Notes: a model not told the origin generated them from the sequence alone. Numbered from the stretch's first letter, positions 35,422 through 45,231 are shown. The stretch: DNA of 64,000 nt from Neisseria subflava (GCF_024205705.1 NZ_CP073115.1:1302001-1366000); one strand, 5' to 3'. Numbers and translations are program-made.

Positions 35422-36081
35422 ATGAGCCTCAAGCAAAAAGTCATCGCCATCGACGGCCCCAGCGCATCCGGTAAAGGGACAGTTGCCTCACGCGTAGCCG
35501 AAGCCTTGGGTTTTCTTTACCTCGACTCCGGTGCGCTTTACCGCCTGACCGCGCTTTACGCACAAAAACAAAATGTTGCCTGGACAGATGAAGATGCCGT
35601 CAGCACACTGGCAGAAACTTTGCCCGCACAATTTGAAGGCAGCGCCGTATTATTAAACGGCGAAGATGTATCCGAGCAAATCCGTACCGAAGCGATTGGC
35701 ATGGGCGCATCTGCCGTCGCGCAGTTGCCTAAAGTGCGTGCCGCCCTTTTGCAACGCCAACGCGACTTCCTAACCGAAAAAGGCTTGGTCGCCGACGGCC
35801 GCGATATCGGCTCGGTTATTTTCCCTGATGCCGCATTAAAAATTTTCCTGACCGCAAGTGCCAATGTCCGCGCCCAACGTCGTGCAAAGCAACTCGGTAT
35901 TCCATGCGAAGGCGTTGCATTCGAGCGTATTTTGTCGGACATTGAGGCGCGCGACGAAGCAGACCGCCGCCGCCCTGTTGCTCCGTTGAAACAGCTGCCC
36001 GACGCCCTGCTTTTAGATACTGATAACCTTTCTATCGAAGAAGCTGTAAAAAAAGTGCTTGATTGGTATCATAAAGTTTAA
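35422..36081 (+). CDS. cmk: Cytidylate kinase
   Basis: Cmk phosphorylates CMP and dCMP. The 219-residue protein has the P-loop AIDGPSASGKGT, DSGALYR and DGRDIGSVIFPDA, and RRAKQLG in the lid. The cmk-rpsA-ihfB order is the classical proteobacterial one. A TATAAT at 36091-36096, just past the stop, probably drives rpsA. AGGAG precedes the ATG. Confidence 0.97.
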   Translation: MSLKQKVIAIDGPSASGKGTVASRVAEALGFLYLDSGALYRLTALYAQKQNVAWTDEDAVSTLAETLPAQFEGSAVLLNGEDVSEQIRTEAIGMGASAVAQLPKVRAALLQRQRDFLTEKGLVADGRDIGSVIFPDAALKIFLTASANVRAQRRAKQLGIPCEGVAFERILSDIEARDEADRRRPVAPLKQLPDALLLDTDNLSIEEAVKKVLDWYHKV

Positions 36082-36161
36082 AATTTGGAGTATAATCGCG
36101 AAGTTTTCATTTCAGACGGCATGTTAACCCTATAACAAGGCCGTCTGAAAACATTTCCCAA

Positions 36162-36216
36162 CCTGCCGCGCCAAGGACGGCAGGTCATTTCAAACCTAAC
36201 CCGCACCCCTTGGCGG
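36162..36216 (+). promoter_or_regulatory. Hairpins in the rpsA leader
   Basis: CCTGCCG (36162-36168) pairs perfectly with CGGCAGG (36178-36184), and a second CCGC/GCGG pair lies at 36201-36216, about 20-75 nt ahead of the start. S1 represses its own translation through leader structure in E. coli, and these hairpins could serve the same purpose (inference). Confidence 0.45.
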
Positions 36217-36235
36217 TGTACCGAAAAGAGTATAT

Positions 36236-37921
36236 ATGACTATGGAAAATTTTGCCCAGCTGCTTGAAGAAAGCTTTACCCTGCAAGAGATGAACCCAGG
36301 TGAAGTGATTACTGCTGAAGTAGTCGGCATTGATCAAAACTTCGTTACCGTTAACGCAGGTCTGAAATCAGAATCTCTGATTGACGTTGCTGAATTCAAA
36401 AACGCTCAGGGCGAGATTGAAGTTAAAGTTGGCGATTTCGTTACCGTTACCATCGAATCTGTTGAAAACGGCTTCGGCGAAACCAAACTGTCCCGCGAAA
36501 AAGCCAAACGCGCTGCCGACTGGATCGCTTTGGAAGAAGCTATGGAAAACGGCGACATCCTGTCCGGCGTTATCAATGGCAAAGTCAAAGGTGGTCTGAC
36601 TGTTATGATCAACAGCATCCGCGCATTCCTGCCGGGTTCTTTGGTTGACGTACGTCCTGTAAAAGACACTTCTCACTTCGAAGGCAAAGAAATTGAATTC
36701 AAAGTGATCAAACTGGACAAAAAACGCAACAACGTTGTTGTGTCCCGCCGCGCTGTTCTGGAAGCTACTTTGGGCGAAGAGCGCAAAGCCTTGCTGGAAA
36801 ACCTGCAAGAAGGTTCAGTTATCAAAGGTATCGTTAAAAACATCACCGATTACGGTGCATTCGTTGACTTGGGCGGCATCGACGGTCTGTTGCACATCAC
36901 CGACTTGGCATGGCGCCGTGTGAAACACCCAAGCGAAGTTTTGGAAGTTGGTCAAGAAGTAGAAGCTAAAGTCCTGAAATTCGACCAAGACAAACAACGC
37001 GTTTCTTTGGGTATGAAACAACTGGGCGAAGATCCTTGGAGCGGCCTGACCCGTCGTTACCCACAAGGTACCCGCCTGTTCGGTAAAGTATCCAACCTGA
37101 CTGACTACGGTGCATTCGTTGAAATCGAACAAGGCATCGAAGGTTTGGTACACGTTTCCGAAATGGATTGGACCAACAAAAACGTACACCCAAGCAAAGT
37201 TGTTCAATTGGGTGACGAAGTTGAAGTAATGATCCTGGAAATCGACGAAGACCGCCGCCGTATCTCTTTGGGTATGAAACAATGCCAAGCTAACCCTTGG
37301 GAAGAGTTTGCCGCCAACCACAACAAAGGCGACAAAATCTCCGGCGCAGTTAAATCTATCACTGACTTCGGCGTATTCGTAGGTCTGCCTGGCGGCATCG
37401 ACGGCCTGGTTCACTTGTCTGACCTGTCTTGGACTGAAGCCGGCGAAGAAGCTGTACGCAAATACAAAAAAGGCGAAGAAGTTGAAGCCGTTGTATTGGC
37501 CATCGACGTTGAAAAAGAACGCATCTCTTTGGGTATCAAACAACTGGAAGGTGATCCGTTCGGCAACTTCATCAGCGTAAACGACAAAGGTTCTTTGGTT
37601 AAAGGTTCTGTGAAATCTGTTGACGCCAAAGGTGCCGTAGTCGCTCTGTCTGAAGAAGTTGAAGGCTACCTGCCTGCTTCTGAATTCGCTGCTGACCGCG
37701 TTGAAGACCTGACTACCAAACTGAAAGAAGGCGACGAAGTTGAAGCCGTTATCGTTACCGTTGACCGCAAAAACCGCAGCATCCGTCTGTCTGTTAAAGC
37801 GAAAGACGCTAAAGAAAACCGCGAAGCGCTGAATTCAGTTAACGCCGCTGCAACTGCCAATGCCGGTACTACCAGCCTGGGCGACTTGCTGAAAGCCAAA
37901 CTGTCCGGCGACCAAGAATAA
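36236..37921 (+). CDS. rpsA: 30S ribosomal protein S1
   Basis: S1 brings mRNA to the 30S subunit. At 561 residues it carries six S1 repeats, the later ones marked by ITDYGAFVDLGG, LTDYGAFVEI, ITDFGVFVGLPGG and SLGMKQ/SLGIKQ boundaries. The start is MTMENFAQLLEE. The SD is poor, as usual for rpsA. High use of preferred codons fits heavy expression. ihfB starts 10 bp after it. Confidence 0.98.
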   Translation: MTMENFAQLLEESFTLQEMNPGEVITAEVVGIDQNFVTVNAGLKSESLIDVAEFKNAQGEIEVKVGDFVTVTIESVENGFGETKLSREKAKRAADWIALEEAMENGDILSGVINGKVKGGLTVMINSIRAFLPGSLVDVRPVKDTSHFEGKEIEFKVIKLDKKRNNVVVSRRAVLEATLGEERKALLENLQEGSVIKGIVKNITDYGAFVDLGGIDGLLHITDLAWRRVKHPSEVLEVGQEVEAKVLKFDQDKQRVSLGMKQLGEDPWSGLTRRYPQGTRLFGKVSNLTDYGAFVEIEQGIEGLVHVSEMDWTNKNVHPSKVVQLGDEVEVMILEIDEDRRRISLGMKQCQANPWEEFAANHNKGDKISGAVKSITDFGVFVGLPGGIDGLVHLSDLSWTEAGEEAVRKYKKGEEVEAVVLAIDVEKERISLGIKQLEGDPFGNFISVNDKGSLVKGSVKSVDAKGAVVALSEEVEGYLPASEFAADRVEDLTTKLKEGDEVEAVIVTVDRKNRSIRLSVKAKDAKENREALNSVNAAATANAGTTSLGDLLKAKLSGDQE

Positions 37922-37931
37922 GGTTGCAGAC

Positions 37932-38246
37932 ATGACGAAGTCTGAATTGATGGTTCGCCTTGCAGAAGTGTTTGCCGAAAAAAATGGCAACCAACTGCTG
38001 GCTAAAGATGTCGAATACAGTGTAAAAGTCTTGGTTGATACCATGACCCGCTCACTGGCTCGTGGACAACGTATCGAAATCCGCGGCTTCGGCAGCTTCG
38101 ACTTGAACCACCGCCCTGCCCGTATAGGGCGCAACCCAAAAACCGGCGAACGCGTGGAAGTGCCTGAAAAGCATGTTCCTCACTTCAAACCTGGTAAAGA
38201 GTTGCGTGAGCGTGTAGACTTGGCATTGCAAGAAAGTGCTCATTAA
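37932..38246 (+). CDS. ihfB: Integration host factor subunit beta
   Basis: A 104-residue DNA-bending protein of the HU/IHF family. MTKSELMVRLAE, the arm with RPARIGRNPKTGE and VPHFKPGKELRERV are IHF-beta features. It dimerises with IhfA and acts in nucleoid structure and promoter activation, including pilin genes in Neisseria. Co-transcribed with rpsA. Confidence 0.97.
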   Translation: MTKSELMVRLAEVFAEKNGNQLLAKDVEYSVKVLVDTMTRSLARGQRIEIRGFGSFDLNHRPARIGRNPKTGERVEVPEKHVPHFKPGKELRERVDLALQESAH

Positions 38247-38260
38247 TACTTAGTAGCAAA

Positions 38261-38287
38261 ACGCCGCAGAAATGCGGCGTTTTTTTT
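38261..38287 (+). terminator. Rho-independent terminator of ihfB
   Basis: Stem ACGCCGCA/TGCGGCGT with a 4-nt loop and eight T. Not DUS-based. Confidence 0.92.
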
Positions 38288-38507
38288 GTTTTCGCAAGAA
38301 ATACCAAAGCCGGCTCTTTTCACGCATACCTTAATCGCACACTATTTCAACTATATTTACTACAATGCTTTTGCAAAAAACGCAGGCCGTCTGAAATCAT
38401 TTATAATAGACCGACTATTCTGTAATGAAAACATCATTCCAACTACTGTCCAAACTATTGCGGATGATGTTTCAACTATCGCCAGTAAAGCATAATAAAG
38501 GTTACAC

Positions 38508-39644
38508 ATGAGCAATAGAGACCAACTATTCACACCACCTCCATTTGAAAACCACAGCCCATTGACTTGGTATCAAGCTGCAGCCGAGCAACCCAACTTT
38601 ATCCGCGACGAAGCCCAAGCGCGAGCCATTGAATATTTGGACCGTTTATGGACCGAGCTGATGATGTTCAAACGCAAACGCAACCGTTTTCTCGGCCGTA
38701 GCTTGCGTTCTCCCCAAGTACCTAAAGGACTCTATTTTTATGGCGGCGTAGGACGCGGTAAAAGCTTTTTGATGGATGCTTTTTTCGGTTGTCTCCCCTA
38801 TCGTCGTAAGCGTCGCGTGCATTTCCATGCCTTCATGGCCGAAATCCATCAACGCCTTAAAGTCTTGAAAAGCGAAGCCAATCCCTTAAAAGCCGTTGCA
38901 ACAGAAATTGCCAAAGAAACACGCGTATTATGCTTTGACGAGTTCCACGTCAGCGATATTGCCGATGCCATGATTCTAGGCCGTTTGCTGGAAAACCTGC
39001 TGAATGAAGGTGTAGTCTTGGTAGCCACTTCCAACTACGCTCCATCCGAACTCTATCCTCAAGGCCAAAACCGCAGCAGCTTTCTGCCAACCATCGCCCT
39101 TATCGAGTCCAACCTGACCGTTTTAAATGTGGATGGTGGCGAAGATTACCGCTTGCGTACGCTGCGTCCTGCCGAAATTTTCTTTGTCCCCAATAATGAA
39201 GAAAACGAGCAAAAACTCGCTGCTTTATTTAAAGAAATGAGCGGAATCTCTGAATTAAACCCAGGCATCAGCATTATCCATGGACGGGAAATCCCCCATA
39301 AAGCCCAGTCAGAACGCGCCATCTGGTTTGATTTCCGTGCATTATGTTTTGGCCCGCGCTCACAAGCTGACTATTTGTATTTAGCCGAACATTACGAGAT
39401 GGTTTTCCTTTCAGGATTAGAACGTCTAACCCCGCAAGAAAAAGCAGAAGCACGCCGTCTGACATGGTTAATTGACGTTTTATATGATTTCCGTGTGAAG
39501 CTGTGCGCCACTAGCGCAGTTGGCGTAAACGATATTTACGTTGAAGGCGATTTTGCCGAAGAATTTACCCGTACAGCCAGCCGTATGATCGAAATGCAAT
39601 CTGAAGTCTATTTGGAACAACCACACCTGACTTTAAGCAAATAA
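38508..39644 (+). CDS. zapE: Cell division ATPase ZapE (AFG1-like)
   Basis: A 378-residue AFG1/ZapE-family P-loop ATPase with Walker A GGVGRGKSFLMD, Walker B LCFDEFHVSD and ATSNYAPSELYP. In E. coli ZapE interacts with FtsZ under low oxygen and heat. AAAGG lies six bases before the ATG. Transcribed alone after a 260-bp spacer with one DUS. Confidence 0.9.
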   Translation: MSNRDQLFTPPPFENHSPLTWYQAAAEQPNFIRDEAQARAIEYLDRLWTELMMFKRKRNRFLGRSLRSPQVPKGLYFYGGVGRGKSFLMDAFFGCLPYRRKRRVHFHAFMAEIHQRLKVLKSEANPLKAVATEIAKETRVLCFDEFHVSDIADAMILGRLLENLLNEGVVLVATSNYAPSELYPQGQNRSSFLPTIALIESNLTVLNVDGGEDYRLRTLRPAEIFFVPNNEENEQKLAALFKEMSGISELNPGISIIHGREIPHKAQSERAIWFDFRALCFGPRSQADYLYLAEHYEMVFLSGLERLTPQEKAEARRLTWLIDVLYDFRVKLCATSAVGVNDIYVEGDFAEEFTRTASRMIEMQSEVYLEQPHLTLSK

Positions 39645-39738
39645 TGCCTTTCCCAAAAAGGGGCGAAATTTGGTAGAATACACTTCCCTCGCCTCTTGGC
39701 TACGGCAACTTACCTATTAATAAAAACAAGGACATAAC

Positions 39739-40164
39739 ATGGCCATCGAACGTACGATTTCCATCATCAAACCCGATGCAGTAGAAAAAAACGTCATCGG
39801 CAAGATTTACAGCCGCTTTGAAGAAAACGGCTTGCGCATTATTGCGGCGAAAATGAAACATCTCTCTGAGCGTGAAGCAAAAGAGTTTTATGCCGTACAC
39901 AAAGACCGCCCTTTTTATGAAGACTTGGTTAAATTCATGACACGCAATCCCGTTATGATCCAGGTATTGGAAGGTGAAAACGCCGTTGCCAAAAATCGCG
40001 AATTGATGGGCGCAACCAATCCAGCCGATGCAGCTCCTGGCACAATCCGTGCCGACTTTGCAGAATCTGTCAGTGTTAATGCCGTACATGGTTCTGACAG
40101 CGTTGAAAATGCTGCGATTGAAATTGCTTACTTCTTCAGCCAAAGCGAAATCTGCCCACGCTAA
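39739..40164 (+). CDS. ndk: Nucleoside diphosphate kinase
   Basis: Ndk equilibrates nucleoside triphosphates. The 141-residue sequence starts ERTISIIKPDAV and has the phospho-acceptor His in NAVHGSDSVENA. AAGGA precedes the ATG. It begins the conserved ndk-rlmN-pilW(pilF)-rodZ-ispG group. Confidence 0.97.
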   Translation: MAIERTISIIKPDAVEKNVIGKIYSRFEENGLRIIAAKMKHLSEREAKEFYAVHKDRPFYEDLVKFMTRNPVMIQVLEGENAVAKNRELMGATNPADAAPGTIRADFAESVSVNAVHGSDSVENAAIEIAYFFSQSEICPR

Positions 40165-40190
40165 GAGTAAAAGCCTGTAGCCGCTTTACG

Positions 40191-40214
40191 GCCGTCCGAT
40201 TTATATCGGACGGC
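40191..40214 (+). terminator. Terminator-like hairpin after ndk
   Basis: GCCGTCCGA pairs with TCGGACGGC around a 6-nt loop, followed by only four A and no T run, so termination may be weak. Confidence 0.55.
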
Positions 40215-40260
40215 AAAACTGCTTTGTATGTCCTACAAATTAAAGGCCGTCTGAAAACCC

Positions 40261-40312
40261 AAAGGCTTTTAAAGCAAAGCTGCCCAATAAGCCTCTTTGC
40301 TTTAAAAGCTTT
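40261..40312 (+). promoter_or_regulatory. Long hairpin in the rlmN leader
   Basis: CTTTTAAAGCAAAG (40266-40279) pairs perfectly with CTTTGCTTTAAAAG (40295-40308). Outer bases extend the stem to about 18 bp around a 15-nt loop. It ends 20 nt before the rlmN start codon. Confidence 0.6.
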
Positions 40313-40332
40313 ACTGAGAAACATAAAAATAC

Positions 40333-41421
40333 ATGAAAACCAATCTACTGAACTACGATTTAAACGGACTGACGCAACACTTTGCCGAAATGGGCGAAAA
40401 ACCTTTTCACGCCAAGCAGGTAATGCGTTGGATGCATCAAGCGGGTGCACAAAACTTTGAAGAAATGACTGACTTGGCCAAATCATTGCGCGCCAAGTTG
40501 AATGAACAAGCCACAATCGAAGTGCCTAAATTAATGATGGCACAAGAATCTACTGATGGTACACGCAAATGGTTGCTGGATGTCGGCACGGGCAACGGTG
40601 TAGAAACCGTTTTCATTCCCGAAGCCGAACGCGGTACTTTATGTATCTCTTCCCAAGTAGGTTGCGCATTGGAATGCACCTTCTGTTCTACCGGACGACA
40701 AGGTTTCAACCGCAACCTAACTGCAGCTGAAATTATCGGTCAGCTTTGGTGGGCTAATAAAGCAATGGGCGTTACGCCGAAAAACGAACGCGTGATTTCC
40801 AATGTAGTCATGATGGGCATGGGCGAGCCAATGGCGAACTTTGATAATGTCGTTACTGCGCTGAGCATCATGCTGGACGATCATGGCTACGGCCTAAGCC
40901 GTCGCCGCGTTACCGTTTCTACATCGGGTATGGTGCCGCAAATGGACAGGCTGCGCGATGCAATGCCTGTTGCGCTGGCAGTATCCCTTCATGCTTCCAA
41001 CGACGAAGTACGCGATCAAATCGTTCCGCTGAATAAAAAATATCCGTTGAAAGAATTGATGGCGGCCTGTCAACGTTATTTGGTCAAAGCCCCCCGTGAC
41101 TTTATTACCTTTGAATACGTTATGCTCGACGGCATCAACGATAAAGCGCAACATGCGCGCGAATTGATTGAGTTGGTTAAAGACGTACCATGCAAATTCA
41201 ATCTGATTCCGTTCAATCCTTTCCCAAATTCCGGCTACGAACGTTCTAGCAATGAAAATATCCGTGTCTTCCGCGATATTCTGCAACAAGCCGGCTTTGT
41301 CGTTACTGTCCGCAAAACCCGTGGCGACGATATCGATGCCGCTTGCGGACAACTGGCCGGACAAGTACAAGATAAAACACGCCGTCAACAAAAATGGCAA
41401 CAGATTTTGGTCGAACAATAA
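40333..41421 (+). CDS. rlmN: Dual-specificity 23S rRNA/tRNA adenine-C2 methyltransferase
   Basis: RlmN is a radical SAM enzyme that makes m2A2503 in 23S rRNA and m2A37 in tRNA. The 362-residue protein has CALECTFCSTGRQG (cluster motif CxxxCxxC), MGMGEPMANFDNV, and the C-terminal catalytic cysteine in AACGQLAGQ. pilW starts 8 bp after the stop. Confidence 0.96.
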   Translation: MKTNLLNYDLNGLTQHFAEMGEKPFHAKQVMRWMHQAGAQNFEEMTDLAKSLRAKLNEQATIEVPKLMMAQESTDGTRKWLLDVGTGNGVETVFIPEAERGTLCISSQVGCALECTFCSTGRQGFNRNLTAAEIIGQLWWANKAMGVTPKNERVISNVVMMGMGEPMANFDNVVTALSIMLDDHGYGLSRRRVTVSTSGMVPQMDRLRDAMPVALAVSLHASNDEVRDQIVPLNKKYPLKELMAACQRYLVKAPRDFITFEYVMLDGINDKAQHARELIELVKDVPCKFNLIPFNPFPNSGYERSSNENIRVFRDILQQAGFVVTVRKTRGDDIDAACGQLAGQVQDKTRRQQKWQQILVEQ

Positions 41422-41429
41422 GGTTAATT

Positions 41430-42185
41430 ATGAAAATCAAGTTCGGATTCGCTTTACTTACCGCACTGACTCTTTCAGCCTGCGCTTCCTCTTCCGGCCC
41501 AAGCCCTAAAGAACGTGCCATTCAAGTTTCTAATATCAAAACCCAACTGGCTGTAGAATATATGCGCGGCCAAAACTACCGCCAAGCTACCGAAAGTATC
41601 GAAGAGGCGCTTAAGTCCAATTCAAAAAATGACCTTGCTTGGTTGGTACGCGCCGAGATTTATCAGTATTTGAAGGTCAAAGATAAAGCTCAGGAAAGCT
41701 TTCTTAAAGCATTGTCTTTAAAACCTGATAGCGCGGAAGTCAACAACAACTACGGTTGGTTCTTGTGCAATCAAATGAATGCACCAGCCGAATCTTTGGC
41801 TTATTTTGATAAAGCACTGGCCGACCCAACCTACCCAAGCCCCTTTATTGCCAATATAAATAAAGGCATTTGCAGCGCAAGGTTAGGCCAATACTCTTTA
41901 GCCCAAGCCTATTTGGAAAGATCTTTAGCAGCAAATCCGCAATTCTTCCCTGCTTTCAAAGAACTTGCCCGAACCAAAATGATGGCAGGCAATCTGAACG
42001 ATGCCGACTATTATTTCCGCCAATACCAAAGCAAAGTTGATGTCCTGCAGGCTGACGATTTACTCTTAGGCTGGCGTTTGGCTACCGCCTTGGGCAATAA
42101 ACACGCCGCATACGAATACGAAGCCCAACTTAGGGCAAACTTCCCTTATTCAGACGAACTACAAACCGTCACAACAGGCCACTAA
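41430..42185 (+). CDS. pilW: Type IV pilus biogenesis/stability lipoprotein PilW (PilF family)
   Basis: A 251-residue TPR protein with a lipoprotein signal (lipobox LSAC, Cys 18). TPR units start near residue 35 (AVEYMRGQNYRQA). In Neisseria PilW stabilises pilus fibres and PilQ multimers, while in Pseudomonas PilF pilots PilQ. I start at MKIKFGFALL, where the signal peptide begins. The frame extends 12 codons into rlmN. The stop abuts rodZ. Confidence 0.93.
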   Translation: MKIKFGFALLTALTLSACASSSGPSPKERAIQVSNIKTQLAVEYMRGQNYRQATESIEEALKSNSKNDLAWLVRAEIYQYLKVKDKAQESFLKALSLKPDSAEVNNNYGWFLCNQMNAPAESLAYFDKALADPTYPSPFIANINKGICSARLGQYSLAQAYLERSLAANPQFFPAFKELARTKMMAGNLNDADYYFRQYQSKVDVLQADDLLLGWRLATALGNKHAAYEYEAQLRANFPYSDELQTVTTGH

Positions 42186-43070
42186 ATGGAAAATAACGAT
42201 AAAATCAACTACGACACACAAGCCGCCAAAACATTGGGGGATAAATTACGCAAACACAGAACTGATGCCAAAATCGATATTCAAGATGTTGCCTCACGTT
42301 TGAAACTGTCTGCCGAACAAATTGATGCTTTGGAAAAAGGGGAATATTCAGGCTTTCCCGGCTTAGTTTTTGTTTCAGGCTATCTGCGTTCATATGCACG
42401 ATTTCTGAAAATCGACGAACAAACCATCACCAAACATTTGCTCTCCATTACTCCGCAACTTGAAGACCATGTATACGCGGTAACACGCAGCGCCAACGCC
42501 GGCTTAAGCTACACAGACACCGAAAAACAAGGCTTCCCAAAATGGATATTGGGAATAGCCGCATTGGCTTTGGCTGTAGGCGGCGTTTACTTTTGGCAAA
42601 GTAAATCCAGTTTTGAAAATGAGCAGGCAAATATTCAGAACAGCAAAGATGTTGCTGATACGATGAAAACGCCTGCCTTAAAAACGGATAATGTTGCCGT
42701 TAGCGAAATGACGGAAGACGGCAAAAAAGAAATTACCAATAAGCCTGAAGTGACTAATGATCAAGCAGCTTCTGAAGCTTCTGCCGTAGCACAAGAAGAG
42801 AAGCCTGCCGTCAAAATTGAGAAAGACGAACTTTGGATTAAAGTCCAATACCGAAGCAATCTGATTATTACGGATAAAGATGGAAAAGTTGTATTCAGCC
42901 GTATCGTTCCGGCCGGAAGCGAACAACGTCTGAGAGGCGGCGCGCCTTACAATGTTTGGATCGGTATTGCAGCCGGCTCGGAAGCCAATTACGGCGGCAC
43001 ACCTATCAAACCTTTGAAATACCGTGTTGCCGGTGAAAAATCCGCCTCTTTTGTTGCAGGAAAAAACTAA
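42186..43070 (+). CDS. rodZ: RodZ-like cytoskeletal helix-turn-helix protein
   Basis: A 294-residue bitopic membrane protein. An N-terminal HTH (about 15-80, LRKHRTDAKIDIQDVASRLKLS) is of the HTH_25 type that binds MreB in E. coli. One membrane helix (about 116-135, WILGIAALALAVGGVYFW) precedes a linker and a C-terminal DUF4115 beta domain (about 215-290). It begins one base after the pilW stop. Many neisserial cocci lack mreB. Whether this strain has it cannot be seen here. Confidence 0.88.
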   Translation: MENNDKINYDTQAAKTLGDKLRKHRTDAKIDIQDVASRLKLSAEQIDALEKGEYSGFPGLVFVSGYLRSYARFLKIDEQTITKHLLSITPQLEDHVYAVTRSANAGLSYTDTEKQGFPKWILGIAALALAVGGVYFWQSKSSFENEQANIQNSKDVADTMKTPALKTDNVAVSEMTEDGKKEITNKPEVTNDQAASEASAVAQEEKPAVKIEKDELWIKVQYRSNLIITDKDGKVVFSRIVPAGSEQRLRGGAPYNVWIGIAAGSEANYGGTPIKPLKYRVAGEKSASFVAGKN

Positions 43071-43071
43071 A

Positions 43072-44336
43072 ATGACCACACCTAAACGCCGTCAGACACA
43101 TCAAGTCAAAATTGACCACCTCATCGTCGGCTCCGATGCGCCCGTTGTTGTGCAATCTATGACCAATACCGACACCGCAGATGCAGAAGCAACCGCCCGA
43201 CAGGTCAAAGAGTTGAGCGATGCCGGCTCAGAAATGGTTCGTATCACGGTCAATACTCCTGAAGCGGCTTCCAAAGTAGCCGAAATCCGCAGCCGCTTAG
43301 ACGATATGGGTTACACCACGCCTTTGATTGGTGATTTCCATTTCAATGGCGAACGCTTATTGGCTGAATTTCCCGAATGCGGCAAAGCCCTGTCTAAATA
43401 CCGTATCAACCCGGGTAATGTCGGCAAAGGTGCAAAAGGCGATGAAAAATTTGCCTTTATGATCCGTACTGCCGCAGAAAACAATAAAGCCGTACGCATC
43501 GGTGTGAACTGGGGTTCGCTTGATCAAAGCCTTGCCAAGCGCATGATGGATGCCAACCTAGCTTCTGCCACACCGAAGCCGCCTGAAGAAATCATGAAAG
43601 AGGCTTTGATTGTTTCTGCGCTGGAATCGGCAGAAAAAGCCGTGGCTTTGGGCTTACCCGAAGACAAAATCATTTTGTCGTGCAAGGTCAGCGCCGTACA
43701 AGACTTGATTCAGGTTTACCGCGAATTAGGCAGCCGTTGCCGTTACCCGCTCCATCTCGGTCTGACTGAGGCAGGCATGGGCAGCAAAGGTATTGTAGCA
43801 TCTACCGCGGCCTTAGCCGTATTGCTGCAAGAAGGTATCGGTGACACCATTCGAATCTCCCTAACCCCGAGCCCGGTAGTTCTCGCACTCAAGAAGTCAT
43901 TGTCGGTCAGGAAATCCTGCAAACCATGGGCTTGCGCTCCTTTACGCCAATGGTTACAGCCTGCCCGGGTTGCGGCCGTACCACCAGTACTGTATTCCAA
44001 GAGTTGGCTCAAGACGTACAAAACTATTTACGCCAAAAAATGGCTGTTTGGCGCACTGAATATCCAGGCGTTGAATCATTGAACGTCGCTGTAATGGGTT
44101 GCGTGGTAAATGGTCCGGGCGAAAGCAAACTTGCCGATATCGGTATCAGCCTGCCAGGTACAGGCGAAACACCGGTTGCGCCGGTTTATGTAGACGGCGA
44201 GCGGAAAGTCACCCTCAAAGGCGACAATATCGCTGCCGAGTTTTTACAAATCGTTGAAGATTATGTCAAAACCAACTACTGCGAAGGTGGCGCAAAGCGT
44301 AAGCAAAACCGTGTCATTCCGATTCAATCTGCCTAA
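43072..44336 (+). CDS. ispG: 4-hydroxy-3-methylbut-2-enyl diphosphate synthase, with one frameshift
   Basis: IspG reduces MEcPP to HMBPP in the MEP pathway with a 4Fe-4S cluster. HLIVGSDAPVVVQSMTNTDT begins the TIM barrel. Cluster residues lie in TACPGCGRT and VMGCVVNGPGE after the break. The frame shifts at a C run (43865-43868): ISLTP then EPGSSRTQEV requires five C. Restored length is 421 residues, normal. Because IspG is normally essential where the MEP pathway is the only isoprenoid route, I take this as a sequence error. It starts one base past the rodZ stop. Confidence 0.93.
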
Positions 44337-44369
44337 AACATTTTTAAGATAAAGAGGCCGTCTGAAAAC

Positions 44370-45215
44370 ATGTTGGGCAAACTGGATACTTGGCTGACTG
44401 AGCATCCCAAACGCAAGGATTTGCATGGTTGGCGACGCTTTATCGTTGAATTTTGGTTTTTTGGTTTAAAAGAAGCACGAGCCTGCTTATTTGCAGGCTT
44501 GTTTTTCATTGCCATGTTCCTCATTCCGAAAACAGGCTGGTTGGGAATTTCGCGCTACGACCTGCTGCTGATTTTTGCCGTCTCCGTACAAGTAGCCATG
44601 CTGTATTTCAAGCTGGAAACTTGGGATGAAGTCAAATCGATTACGCTGTTTCACTTGGTGGGCTTTGCTTTAGAGTGGTTCAAAACATCTGGCGATATCC
44701 AATCTTGGAGTTATCCGGATGAGGCATACACCAAAATCGGCGGCGTACCGCAGTTTGCGGGTTTTATGTATGCTGCGGTCGGCAGCTATATCATTCAAGC
44801 ATGGCGGCTGTTTGACTTAAAAATCAAAAGCCATCCGCCGTATTGGTTGGGCACTTTGTGCGCACTGGCGATTTATATCAATTTTTTCACCCATCACTAT
44901 ATCGGCGACTATCGCTGGTATCTCGCTGCTTTTGCTCTCGGCCTATACGCCCGGACAACGGTCTTGTACACACCCTATGACACCACTCGCAAAATGCCGC
45001 TCCTGCTCGCTTTCGTCCTGATTGGATTTTTTATTTGGCTGGCGGAAAATTTGGGAACCCTATTCGGCGTTTGGCGCTATCCCAACCAAATCGGCGCTTG
45101 GGCATCGGTACACATCAGCAAATGGAGTTCATGGGCATTACTGGTGATGATGACTTTTACCATCGTTGCGAATTTAAAACACATCAAACATACCATCAGC
45201 GTATCAAAAGATTAA
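44370..45215 (+). CDS. DUF817 family integral membrane protein
   Basis: A 281-residue protein with about eight membrane segments. WRRFIVEFWFFGLKEAR, DVQSW-like GDIQSWSYPDEA and VWRYPNQIGAW match the DUF817 (YoaT) pattern. Function unknown. Its ATG lies four bases after a DUS, in the sequence CTGAAAACATG. It converges on the MFS gene. Confidence 0.8.
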   Translation: MLGKLDTWLTEHPKRKDLHGWRRFIVEFWFFGLKEARACLFAGLFFIAMFLIPKTGWLGISRYDLLLIFAVSVQVAMLYFKLETWDEVKSITLFHLVGFALEWFKTSGDIQSWSYPDEAYTKIGGVPQFAGFMYAAVGSYIIQAWRLFDLKIKSHPPYWLGTLCALAIYINFFTHHYIGDYRWYLAAFALGLYARTTVLYTPYDTTRKMPLLLAFVLIGFFIWLAENLGTLFGVWRYPNQIGAWASVHISKWSSWALLVMMTFTIVANLKHIKHTISVSKD

Positions 45216-45231
45216 TTGTTCAACATGTAAA

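Noticed and set aside
38286..38495. 69-codon frame between ihfB and zapE
   Set aside because: It starts at the terminator T run, lacks an SD and contains a DUS; no recognisable protein pattern.
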